Below, piece by piece: positions 1 through 9,600 of a stretch of 64,000 nt of DNA. The DNA comes from Nemertoderma westbladi. Taxonomy: Eukaryota; Xenacoelomorpha; Nemertodermatida; Nemertodermatidae. Position numbers and translations under genes: made by a program. Position 1 is the first letter of the stretch; every line of letters begins with the position of its first letter. Location: assembly GCA_032718475.1 (NCBI GenBank), contig JAUCBJ010001297.1, positions 60,824 through 124,823 of the forward strand. Direction: 5' to 3'. Below the pieces are notes generated by a model. The model did not search any database, had not been told where the DNA came from, and worked only from the letters and a program-made list of their open reading frames with translations.

Positions 1-1368
1 GCGTCCCGGTTGTCATCAGCAGTGGTGCGCACCACTGAGCAGGCGTTTGAAGGGCTTGAGATTATCCCAAAAGCCTGGATGGTCATCCAGTACTCCACCG
101 GTTTCTGGTTGAGGTCTCCTTCAGGCCACCACAGAAATCGTAGGCTATCTCGATCCCTATCCAGTGCCTTGACTTGTAAGAACATGCCTTCTATATCTGA
201 GGTGAAAGCGACTGAATATTGTCTTAATCTTAGGAGTATTCCCAACAAGGATTGGAGTAAATTGGGTCCGGGTAACAATTCGGAATTAAGGGATTGGCCC
301 ATGTAGAGGGCGGAGCCGTCAAACACTACTCGTACTTCATGAGGTTTACCGGGTTTGGGAATGTAATGGTGAGTTAAATAATACGTTCTCTCAGTTATAG
401 GTGTTTCTTCCGGTACTCGCTCCGCATATCCCTTGCTAATAAATTTCTTCAACTGCGTTTGATACATTTCTTTAGCTGAAGAATTTGCCGTAAGGCGTCG
501 ATGTTGTTGAGCAATTCTTTTCTCCGCCAAGGGTCTGTTGTTGATGAACTTTGGTTCTCGCTTTCTGAAAGGTAGACCGATTTCATATCTACCTTGATCT
601 TTAAGAAAACGTGTAGTTGTCTCTTGGATCTGCTTGGCTCTTTCTTCTTCTACTGATAGGGCCTTATCGTAGGAATTGGGCTCTACAGCCTCTTGAGTAA
701 AGAATCGTACGGCGTGTTCATCCCGGGTTTTGGCATTATAACGTTCAATGACGTCATTCAGTTCGTCGTTATAGTCATCTCGCTCCGATGGACGAATGAG
801 CTGACATAGGTTTACTTGGTTTTGCCAAGTCTCGTTTTCCGTAAGGAGATCAATGGTATTCTCCTCATCGCAGAGTTGGAGGATATCGTCGTTGTCTGAG
901 GAGTATGGAGTTCCCTCAGTTGGATCGTCTAACTCACTGCTCTCAACTTCCCATTCTCTTACTTGATATACCTGATCTTTCGGTAATCTTTCCATGAGAG
1001 TTCTACGGGAAGGGCCAGTAAAGTACCAACCCACTCTAGTTCTTCCCGCATAAGCTTGTAGTGGTTGCGGTTGAGCAGGCCGTTTCTCCAATGTCTCGAG
1101 CGCTTCATGCGCGTTTTGACCAATGAGTATTTGCACTCCAGGGTAATCGGTGTTGAATCTAGGTATTTCAAGCTGTTGGGTGAAATCGTCCTCATCCCAG
1201 TTATAAGGTTCCACTTGGCTGGTAGCGAAGTTCTTTATCGCCACCATTTTGACTGACCTTATACTATGTTCTCCTAGTTCATCCTGGGGGGTGGACAACG
1301 CGCCTACATAATAATCCGCTATTACGGTAGATTTCCAAACCTGCATAATTCCTGACATGTTTAGCTTA
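1..1368 (-). CDS. pol: Partial Pol of B1: end of protease, then reverse transcriptase
   Basis: Read on the minus strand from 1368 down to 1, this frame is open throughout. It begins in the aspartic protease that is interrupted by A1 and runs through a linker into a BEL/Pao reverse transcriptase. RT landmarks are HHYIPKPGKPHEVRVVFDGS (RT motifs 1-2, near 310-370) and the catalytic aspartate motif SDIEGMFLQV (near 170-210), followed by QAFGIISSPSNA near the window edge. The YVDD box would lie beyond position 1. No stop or frameshift is seen here, but the gene is truncated by the window and separated from its gag by A1, and the gag itself carries lesions. RT copies the element's RNA into DNA in cytoplasmic particles (family knowledge). 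Confidence 0.88.
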
Positions 1369-1373
1369 GTTCG
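1369..1373. repeat. Target site duplication of A1, left copy (GTTCG)
   Basis: GTTCG directly precedes the TG of the A1 5' LTR, and the same five bases follow the CA of its 3' LTR at 15163-15167. Five-base duplications fit BEL/Pao integrases. Confidence 0.93.
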
Positions 1374-1904
1374 TGTTAGCTTATTCAATCCCGCTAACAC
1401 CCCATAAAGTTAAGCCGATAAGCAATATTGGGGGCCACGAGATTGGGTAACCAATCACTCGTGTCACCCCAACAAAATGGGAAGGAGAAACACACAATGA
1501 GGGTCAGGGGCCAAACCCCTAACCCAGAGAGAACAGGTGGAGTGAACGGGAACACTCCAAAGGGCGCCAACAAGGGTATCAACCAATCAGAGGGGGGAAA
1601 GGCATCAATTAGGTATAGTAACAAGGCCAACCCGTGCAATATAGCCAGTTGGCAGTAATCATTTCAGTTCAGTTATCTCAGTATCATATTGGTGCTAGTT
1701 AGGTTAGTTAGTTTATCTAGGGAAGGACCGGGACTTAAATTACCGTTTCCCGCCTTCTGTGTACGACATCATATATCTATATCTATATCTTTTACCGGAA
1801 TATTATACGCGACAAACAACGTAAACCCTTTCACTCTTCACACACGGCGGGGACGCGTAAATTAACTAACGGATAAACCGGGATCCTCCCTGGATCCCGT
1901 CACA
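1374..1904 (+). repeat. 5' LTR of A1
   Basis: Starts TGTTAGC and ends GTCACA, matching 14632-15162 base for base except about eight substitutions. The first 26 bases hold an inverted pair TGTTAGC / GCTAACA (1374-1380, 1393-1399). The last 26 hold a stem CGGGATCC / GGATCCCG (1879-1886, 1892-1899). The LTR supplies promoter and polyadenylation signals in this class of element. Confidence 0.95.
1769..1790 (+). promoter_or_regulatory. TATA-like stretch in A1 LTR
   Basis: An ATATATCTATATCTATATCT run lies about 115 bp before the LTR end, the only strongly TATA-like stretch in the LTR. A matching AT-rich stretch occurs at the same place in the A2 and A3 LTRs. The promoter role is inferred from position and composition only. 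Confidence 0.4.
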
Positions 1905-1998
1905 GTAATTAAACCCGTCGGTGGCACAGTAATTGAACTCAGAGCTGCCGACCTAGCTAGCTAAACAAGACTACCAGCCGCCAATCGAACCAAGCGAG
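1905..1998 (+). other. Untranslated leader of A1
   Basis: Short segment between the LTR and the first Gag ATG. It contains two near copies of CACAGTAATT (1901-1910, spanning the LTR end, and 1925-1934). A primer-binding site should begin at or near 1905, but I cannot match it to a common animal tRNA 3' end. Confidence 0.6.
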
Positions 1999-2404
1999 AT
2001 GAGTCAGTCGAGAGAGACAACGCCGACGCGGACCCCGGCGAAGAGTTAACGATCCGCGAGGCCGGAACCAGGCGGTACAGGCTCACAACGCCGGACCCAT
2101 CGGTAACGGGTCACCCGGCAGTTCAGGATGAGGGGGGCCGCCTTGAACCCGAGGTCGAGCCGAGAGAAGGAGAGAGCGAGACAGAGGAGATGTCGGTACC
2201 GATGTCGCCGGCCAGCCACAGGCCGAGGGCGACGAGCGGCCCACCGAAACGGCGACGGTGGGGCCGACGGTATGACGCCGGACCCGGAGAGACGGAAGAG
2301 AGGTCGGCGACGAGGACGTCGGGGTTTCTGATCGACTTCGACGGGCCTACAATGCGACCCAGAAACTGCTAAAGGAGGCCAAAGAGGGGGCGAAGATAGA
2401 CGAG
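1999..2404 (+). pseudogene. gag: Broken start of A1 Gag N-terminal region
   Basis: The ATG at 1999 opens a frame starting MSQSRETTPTRTP that stops after about 16 codons. A2 has the matching ATG at 32282 and reads on for 259 codons, so A1 has lost bases near 2040 and shifted frame. The rest of the stretch still resembles the A2 sequence (Arg- and Pro-rich, containing VAGQ..AEGD) in another frame. A1 has one copy of the 111-bp unit that is duplicated in A2. Function unknown. Confidence 0.7.
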
Positions 2405-3493
2405 GTGAGACTGAGGAAACGACTAGGTGAGTCGAATAAACACTTTAATTATCTAATGCGCTTCGGGCAAAGAGAACTGGCCAAGGAGAGACCGAGAGGG
2501 GTTGCCGAGGAACTGTATGACTTATGGCGGTGTAGGAGTATGGAACCTAGCGTAGTGTACGTAGGGCCATACTTAGTCGATGCCCAGGGACTAAAATTAG
2601 TGGGTTGGGAGAGACCTGAGGAGGGCGAATCCGAGGTTAACCCCGAAGATTCGGCCTCATCGGTCGGAGGAAGTTCCGGGAGGCGGGGGAAAGTCAGTAG
2701 GTCGGGAAGGCGGAGGGAATCCGTCGCAACCGATAAGTCTGCTACATCCTCCGCGAAAGGAAGACGGGTGAGAGAGATAAATGCCACGTACCATCTCGAT
2801 TTGATAGAGCAAGGTCAAAGGGAAGTAGGTAGACGGTTAGAGGAGGGGAGAGTGCTGCTAGAGAGGGAAATGGCGTTGATCAAAGAAACCGGAGAGAGGG
2901 CCGAAAGGGCCGCGAGAAGCCTTAGGGAGTGTGAGGAAGTAGGGAGGAAGGAACAAGAAGAGCATGAGGCGGAACGTAGGGAACATGTAGCGAGGGAGAA
3001 AGATGAGCGCAAAGAGCGTGAGGCGGAACGTAAGGAACGTGTAGCGAGAGAGGAAAGCGAACGCAGGGAACGTGAGGCGAGAGAGGAAAACGAGTACAAA
3101 GAACACGAGGTGAGAGAGGAAAACGAGTGCAAAGAACACGAGGCGAGAGAGGAGAACGAACGCAGAGATCGTGAGGCGAGACGAAGGGAGGGGGCTAGAA
3201 GAGAGTTGGAATTGGCCGAGCGGGACGCACGGGAGTGTAGGGAGAGAATGGCAAGAAAGGAGTATGAGCGAGAAGAGCTAGAGAAACGTCAAGGTGAGCT
3301 TAGAGGGTACAAAGCTATACATACGTGCGAACGGGAATTGGCGCGAATAGGGGCGTCTGAGAGTGGGGCAGGCTCGAGTATTTTCGAGGAGCCAGGGGCT
3401 GTGGATACATTTATTAATACCCCACTTACAGGGACCGCACGACAGACCCAAGACTGGTGTGACCGTACGGGCGGGGGGGGGGGGGGGGGGTAA
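2405..3493 (+). CDS. gag: A1 Gag N-terminal extension, charged coiled-coil part
   Basis: This open stretch of about 360 codons begins within homology to A2 and A3 (VRLRKRLGES.RHFNYL) rather than at a proven start. After a Ser/Arg-rich segment, roughly residues 130-310 are an extremely Arg/Glu-rich alpha-helical region built from short imperfect repeats (REAREENE, KEHEVREE), a likely coiled coil. It ends in a conserved block (SIFEEPGAVDTFINTP) directly before an 18-G tract and a TAA. In A2 the same frame runs through the tract into the Asn-rich region, so this stop reflects tract length rather than a real C-terminus. Coiled coils in Gag can drive particle assembly. That role is an inference. 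Confidence 0.75.
   Translation: MRLRKRLGESNKHFNYLMRFGQRELAKERPRGVAEELYDLWRCRSMEPSVVYVGPYLVDAQGLKLVGWERPEEGESEVNPEDSASSVGGSSGRRGKVSRSGRRRESVATDKSATSSAKGRRVREINATYHLDLIEQGQREVGRRLEEGRVLLEREMALIKETGERAERAARSLRECEEVGRKEQEEHEAERREHVAREKDERKEREAERKERVAREESERREREAREENEYKEHEVREENECKEHEAREENERRDREARRREGARRELELAERDARECRERMARKEYEREELEKRQGELRGYKAIHTCERELARIGASESGAGSSIFEEPGAVDTFINTPLTGTARQTQDWCDRTGGGGGGG
3473..3490 (+). repeat. Poly-G tract 1 of A1 (18 G)
   Basis: Homopolymer between the coiled-coil and Asn-rich parts of Gag. Equivalent tracts are 14 G in A2 (33783-33796) and 24 in A3 (63014-63037, C on the plus strand). In A1 the upstream frame runs into a TAA right after the tract. In A2 and A3 the frame stays open. 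Confidence 0.95.
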
Positions 3494-4214
3494 TAATAAT
3501 GCTACAGTAGACGTCGTTAATATTAATAGTACCGTATTGGATAACCCTAATCCCTTTATTGCAGCAAATAATACTTTACCTAGTAGCAGTAATTTAAATT
3601 TAAATACAAATAATAATTTCAATTTGAACGTGCAAAATAATCCGAATAATAATTTAAATTTAGAAAATAGTAATAATTCAAATAATTTAAGTAATGATCC
3701 AAGCCCGAATTTACAAAATAATCCAAATGATTTTGTTTCAAACGAACAAATTAATTCCGTTTCCAATATGGGTGCTATTAACGTGAACACGTCGGGCGTG
3801 TATGGCCAGGCAGAAGGGGGCCTGGTAGGCCACGTAGTTGGTAGGGAGGGAGTGGCTGGGTTGGGTAGACCCAGAGAGGGCCTGGTAGGCCACGTAGTTG
3901 GTAGGCCGGAGCAGGCGGGGTTGAGCCAACCCAGAGAGGGCCTGGTAGGCCACGTAATTGGTAGGCAGGGAGTGGCTGGGTTGGGTAGACCCAGCGAGGG
4001 CCTGGTAGGCCACGTAGTTGGTAGGCAGGGAGTAGAGGGCCTGGTAGGCCATGCAATAGCAGAGGGACAGGCGGGGGTGAATAGACCCGACCGTGGTAGG
4101 GTTGATGTGTCGACTGGAGAGGGATATAGTAGCGAGGTGAGAGATAGCGAAGTTAGATGTGGCGAGTGGGGGGGGAGGGGGGGGGGCTACAGGGGCCCCA
4201 CAACAGAGAGTTAG
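3491..4214 (+). CDS. gag: A1 Gag Asn-rich and Gly-Val-His repeat region
   Basis: Open in the frame after tract 1. About residues 1-95 are dominated by Asn with Leu, Ile and Val, encoded by AAT-rich DNA that stands out from the GC- and purine-rich flanks, a low-complexity region of prion-like composition. Residues ~105-190 are tandem repeats with the core EGLVGHVVGR. A region containing VNRPDRGRVDVST follows. The frame is lost at poly-G tract 2, ending in TAG at 4212. The same order occurs in A2 (33797-34538) and A3. No catalytic motif is present. A role in assembly or RNA condensation is only a guess. Confidence 0.72.
3815..4060 (+). repeat. 60-bp tandem repeats coding EGLVGHVVGR
   Basis: GGCCTGGTAGGCCACGTAGT recurs at an exact 60-bp spacing (near 3820, 3880, 3940, 4000), with a shorter fifth copy near 4038. 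A2 has three copies at 39-bp spacing (34217-34310). A3 has about four on the minus strand (62400-62640). The unit contains the inverted repeat GGCCTGGTAGGCC. Confidence 0.9.
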
Positions 4215-4233
4215 CGGCAAAAAGGGGGGGGGG
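4168..4233 (+). repeat. Poly-G tracts 2 and 3 of A1
   Basis: Tract 2 is 4168-4186 (8 G, one A, 10 G). Tract 3 is 4224-4233 (10 G). Equivalents: A2 34426-34439 (14) and 34477-34486 (10); A3 62233-62249 (17) and 62182-62196 (15). The frame leading to capsid differs from the frame entering tract 2. Confidence 0.92.
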
Positions 4234-5116
4234 CAGAGAGTGTCCCACAGCCATCAGCGGATAATGCGCGGGCCGAAATAGGTAAACCGCAACACCCGGC
4301 GACGGAAAGCAATAGGGGAATTGCGAGTATCCCCAGCGGCGTGCGACCGAGCAGAGAGAGACAGGTTGACGTCGTAAGAGGGCGGACGAAGCATCGAGCC
4401 CGATCAGAAGAGGGAAGAAGAACAGTGGGGTTTAACCGGGAGGTCGACGAGAGATCTCACGAGCGGGAATACTCCACTGAAAGGAGAAGAAGAGAAGACA
4501 GTAGTAAAAGTATCGCCGCGAACTATAGAAGAGCGAGGACGGATAGCGAGCCGTCGGTAGTCGAGATGAGAACAGAGAGTCAGTGGGGTTGGACTCCGGG
4601 AGATTGCCGTCGCCCCGGAGAGATGCGACCTGGTGAGGCGCATTACGCGCCGATGGAGGGGTACGCGATGTACCGGTACGAAGACGAGAACAGTAGAGGG
4701 TGGGGGGTCGAAGAGAAACTTTCCGACGGAATATACCTACCGATCGAGAATACGGTAGCCGCGGGGAGGACTATTCGAGAAGAATAAACTTCGATCCCGA
4801 GCGACACATGCAGACTGTAGGACATACTGTAGGCCTTACTGCACATACCATAGGCCATACTGACAGAGGCAATGTAGGCGATAGGATAGCGCGGACGACG
4901 GGATTAAACCCAGAAGTCGCGGAATACATACCGGCGAGTAGGCCAGAAGCTGATAGGCCTATACCGGTACCAGTACACCAGTATGACTACAGCATGCAGG
5001 GACATAACATATACCCAGGGGAGGGGGGAATTATTGCGGATAGGTGTATGGGCCCCAACATATTAACATCAACCCCAGTACCAAACATACCGGTGGGGGG
5101 GGGGGGGACAGGGTGA
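4215..5116 (+). pseudogene. gag: A1 Gag Arg-rich linker region, frameshifted
   Basis: An Arg/Glu/Ser-rich segment (VGFNREVDERSHERE, TPGDCRRPGEMRPGEAHYAP) is followed by HTVGLTAHT repeats and a Tyr/Pro-rich stretch (RPIPVP..QYDYSMQGHNIYP). A1 shifts frame near 4700: 4235-4787 lies in one frame and 4700-5116 in another, while A2 reads the same stretch as one frame (34594-35367). A1 has a few extra or altered bases around 4699-4712. The segment ends at poly-G tract 4, where another change is needed to enter the capsid frame. The basic character suggests nucleic-acid or membrane contact, but no known domain is recognised. Confidence 0.7.
5095..5107 (+). repeat. Poly-G tract 4 of A1 (13 G)
   Basis: Lies just before the capsid frame. 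Equivalents are 11 G in A2 (35348-35358) and 16 in A3 (61301-61316). In A1 and A2 the upstream frame meets TGA seven bases later. In A3 it reads straight into capsid. Confidence 0.93.
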
Positions 5117-6611
5117 CATTCCCCCATCACAATATCAACAATATACCCCGATAGGAGCAAGAACAACGAGACCCTTGGATGAAAATAGGTCGTGCGACAT
5201 AGAAATATGGAGGGGGCCGCTACCCCCGATGACATATCCAAGTCAAAGGAAAGGTGGAAGTAGGACAGACGGACCGCACCAGACAGGAGTAACTATACAA
5301 CATCCATCAAACCCATTGGAAGCACAGGCGATGGGGATGGCCACGTTGATCGATGCGTTGAAAACGAGGATCGAGTTACCACCCGTGGAACCATTCAAAT
5401 TCGATGGGAGTAGGCCGGAAGAATATCTACAGTTTCGGTGCATGTATAGTAAGGAAATACTAACAAAAAACTTGACGCAGGCGGAGTGCCTAAAATATCT
5501 GCAAGTATACACGGGAGGCCCAGCATACGATATCGTGAGGCAATACCAAGGCATAGAGGGCGGCTTCACGACAGCATGGCGGGCACTGGATAGGGAATAC
5601 GGGCACCCGACCAAGATCATCAGGCAGACACTGAGAGGCATAACATCGGGTGGCCTACAGGATAATCCCGTTAGCATTAAGACGTTCGCTAACAAAGTCG
5701 AAAAGGCGCTAATCGTGCTGAAGACGCTAGACGCGCCATACGAGCTCAACGCGTCCAACAACATCACCACGATAGCGCAGGCACTACCGAACTGGCTGCG
5801 CAACAAGTGGAGGAAAATCGCTTTCTCCACTCGAGACAAGAAGGGTGTGGAACCGGGTTTAGAAGAAATGTCAAGCTTCTTAAACTATGAGGCTGAACTA
5901 ATAACTGACCCAGTCTATAGCGAAGATAGCCTGGGAAAGGGACCGAAGACGGATTACCATAGACCGAAGCCAGAGCACAATACATCAAACGCATTACCGA
6001 GGCTCAGGCAATCATTGCCATATGCAGCAATGCAGGGGACTGCAAGTCCACAGATAGCCGAAAGTAAGACCACACCATGGAACGAACAGGGGAACAATAA
6101 CAACACGAATAAATATAACCCCAGTACGTCCAGTAGGCCGAATCCAAACAATAAGAATAGTAGGGATTTTGGTACAAACGCAGCTGCGATACGCAATGCA
6201 CTGTATAAGGAGGGCTACGACCCAAAGAGCAAATGCCAGCTACACGCAAATGCGCTTCATCAGACCATGAACTGCAGGTACTGGCAGGCGCTACCTAGGC
6301 AAGATCAGATAGATTATGCGTTGAGCAATAAAATCTGCTCGCGATGTGTGATGAGTGGACATAGAGCTAGGGAATGCAAGGAGAAGCCGGTAAAGTTCGG
6401 TCAAAGGAGCGGCCAAACGATGGCAACGAGCACGGTAGGGGCGAAGAAGAGAGGAACGGTGTTACTTGGAGTAGTACCCGTGCGAGTGATTGGGGAAGGC
6501 AATCGATCAGTAACAACACTAATGCTGGTCGATAGTGGAGCTGCCTTCACATTAGTCGAGGAATGGGTGGAATGGAAAGAGATAGAACGAGGCCAAGCAG
6601 AATGGCGGTAA
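5108..6611 (+). CDS. gag: A1 Gag capsid (DUF1759 type), zinc knuckle and protease start
   Basis: Continuous frame from tract 4. The DUF1759-like capsid core (LPPVEPFKFDGSRPEEYLQF, then LTQAECLKYLQVYTGGPAYD) starts near 5370 and builds the particle shell in BEL/Pao elements. A Cys/His cluster follows: a degenerate first knuckle, then CSRCVMSGHRAREC, a perfect C-X2-C-X4-H-X4-C (near 6330-6378). After a linker comes the aspartic protease active site LVDSGAAFTLVE near 6528. The frame ends at 6611 because an indel near 6565-6590, seen against A2, shifts A1 out of the pol frame. In A2 Gag and Pol share one frame, as is usual in BEL/Pao. Confidence 0.92.
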
Positions 6612-9600
6612 CAACCATCTCTAGCAAAGATGAGATCCTGGAGATGAGAACCGGACGGTGCGCAATCGCAGCGGTGGCACCGGGATGCGACTATGGGGCA
6701 ACCATCGACCCCATCCAAGTGATAGAGTCAATTAATATCAATGCCAGGCGGCCAACCAACATCGAGGTCGAGCAATATAAATTCCTGGACGACATTGACT
6801 TCTCAATCCCAGATGTGGACGTTAGGAAGGTATCCATCATAGTAGGAATGGACTGCCCAACGGCCCACGAAAGAATGCAAACGGTCTTCGGCGAAGACAA
6901 GCAGTGTGACCCGGTGGCGATATTAACACCATTCGGGTGGACGCTGAGTGGCCCAATCAAGAGCAAGATACCATTTAGGATGTCGGAGACATCAGGATGC
7001 ATGTTCACGGGAACAATGCAGGAAATGGGTGATGAGGGAGCAGAGGAGCAGCTTAAAAGATTGCTCAGACAAGATTTCGAGGGACTGAAAGAGACCAGGG
7101 TCGGGACCTCGGTAGAAGACAAGCAGGCTTTACAAAGCGTGGAGGAATCGATGACATGCGATGAGGGGCGGTATACTATAGGGATGGTATGGAAACTACC
7201 GAAGATACCACTGCCCGATAATAGAGGGATGGTACTCACGAGACTCCGCAAGCTGAAACAAACACTAAAACGGAGCCCCGAGAAGAATGAGTACATCCAC
7301 AGAACGATTAAAAAGTACGTCGAGAAAGGATGGGCCGTGGAGTTACCGGTCGACGAACCGAACACAGACAGGACATATTACCTGCCACTCCACGTGGCTT
7401 TAGACCCAAAGAAAGGTAAACTGCGGATGGTAGTTGACGCATCGGCAAAGACCAACGGAAAATGCTTAAACGACTATCTGTTAGAAGGTCCAAACATATA
7501 CAACTCGGGCATAGAGGTCCTACTTAGATTTAGGAATGGGAAACACACCTTCACGTGTGACATAGAAGGCATGTTCAACCAAGTCCGTGTAACAGAGGAA
7601 GATAGCGATAGTCAACGCTTCTTATGGTATAACGGCGAAAAAGAACCGCCTATAATACCGGCATATAAGATGGTAGTACAAAACATGGGGGCCAAGTCGT
7701 CCTCATTTACGACGACTATGGCAGTGAGAGACACGGTAAAGGGGAAGGAAGATAGATATAGCAGTAGGGCCGTCGATATGATCCGACGCGGCTTCTACGT
7801 AGACGACGGTATGGAGTCTGGAAATACGGTTGAGGAGATACTGGAAACAGGGCGCGAGGTTCGCGACATCCTGAAAGGATCCGGCTTCAACCTGACCAAA
7901 TTCCAATCCAGTTCAGAAGAATTTATCAAGGAAATAGAAGACAAGAAACCAGGATCGACCATGGACAACCCTACAACAGCCAAAGGACAGGACATGGCGA
8001 TTAAGAGAACGGAATCCCAGCAGAAGGCATTGGGAATCGTGTGGGATAGGAAAACAGACGAACTGAAGTATCAGCTGAGCCAGGTGGGCGCAGACACCCA
8101 TACGAAGAGGGGTTATGTATCGTATATAGCAAGGATATACGATCCCCTAGGCCTAGCATCCCCACTACTAGTCACGGGGAAACAGATACTCAAGAGAGTA
8201 TATAAATTGAAGGATGAGTGGGACGTAGAGGTACCAGAGGAAATCAAGAAACAGTGGAGTAAGTGGACAGGAGACTTGGAGAAGATGGGAACATACAACA
8301 TGCCACGAGTGTATTTCCCGGATGGGAACATGACGAATCTGGACCTACACATGTTCTCCGATGCGTCATTAGAGGCGTACGGAGCGGCACTCTATTTAGT
8401 ACAACGAGAGGGGGCTCATAAGCCCAGACTAGCCTTTAGCAAAGCAAAGTCGACGCCGCCAGATTCAGCATCAGTTCCCAAATTAGAATTGACAGCTGCG
8501 AGACTAGGAGTAAGAGCCACAGCCTACCTAGTGGATACCATTCCCAACATAGTGGAGACACACTACTGGACGGACTCCATGGTAGTGCTTGGTTGGCTAC
8601 ATAACGAAAGGACGAGATACCCAATATTCGTCGCAAATAGAGTGGACGAAATAAGGGCGACCACAGAACTGGAAAGGTGGCACTACTGCCCAACGGACGA
8701 GAACCCAGCGGACTTGTTGTCGAGGGGCGTGGTACGCCACACTTTCTTGAAGAAGGAAGTATTGTGGCAACATGGGCCAGAATTTCTGAGCGATAAGGAG
8801 GCCTGGCCGCCGATGAGAAAGGTGGATCCGGGCTCAGAAGTAGTGTCAGAGGGAGAAGAAGGAGATTCAGAGGGAGAAGAGATATACTCCCAGATGGTGA
8901 GGGAGATTAGGGACGTGCAACCAAAGCAAGAACTATGCGATAACCCGACGGATAAACTCCTCAGCTACAGTTCTAGTTGGTATAATACCAAGAAATTAGT
9001 GGCGTACTGGAGAGCCTTCGGGAATTTCCTCGCGGGAGTCGGCAAAGACAAGAAGATCAGGACATCCATAGATCTGGAAGGAGCGGCCAAGGCGGTCATC
9101 CGCTATGAACAACGGAAGAACTATGGCGACGAGGTGGAAAGCGTCGGTAACCAACAGCACCTCCGACGGGACAGCGAGCTGATCACGCTGTCGCCACAAC
9201 TTAATGACGATGGGATTCTAGTAATGAATTCTAGGGTGGGATACAACAACAGCATAATCGTACCATCGAAACCCATCATCATTCCAACAGGATCGCCAAT
9301 AGTTCACCAGATTATCTGGGACTCCCATAAGTCGATATTGCACGGGGGCACCAACAGAACTCTCACGGAGATAAGGAGGACCTTTTGGGTCATACAGTTG
9401 AAGAAGAAGGTAAAAGCGGTAGTGGGGCAGTGCCAGACCTGCCGACGAGCGAAGAAGGAGCGAGCCATACAAGAGATGGCGCCACTACCAGCAAGTAGAG
9501 TAAGACAGCACGACCCGCCATTTACGCATTGTGGTGTGGACATGTTCGGGCCGATAAAGATCAAGGTGATGCGGCACACGGAGAAACGCTACGGTATCAT

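Larger units (their letters stand above)
1..1373 (-). mobile_element. BEL/Pao family B copy B1, distal (pol) part
   Basis: This is the pol portion of a minus-strand BEL/Pao element. Its gag half and 5' end lie at 15163-22391. The two parts were one element until A1 (1374-15162) inserted: the flanking bases 1369-1373 and 15163-15167 are the same GTTCG, and the protease reading frame continues across the insertion. The element runs off the window at position 1, so its RNase H, integrase and 3' LTR are not visible. Confidence 0.9.

Noticed and set aside
1374-1658. Small ORFs inside the family A LTRs on both strands
   Set aside because: They recur in each LTR only because the LTRs are repeated, overlap each other antisense, and contain no domain.
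2449-4220. Long open frames on the minus strand rich in Ser, Leu, Phe and Tyr (for example 2815-3132, 3278-3790, 3738-4220)
   Set aside because: They are antisense shadows of the repetitive, purine-rich Gag sequence and of the VGH repeats. They have no motif or independent conservation.
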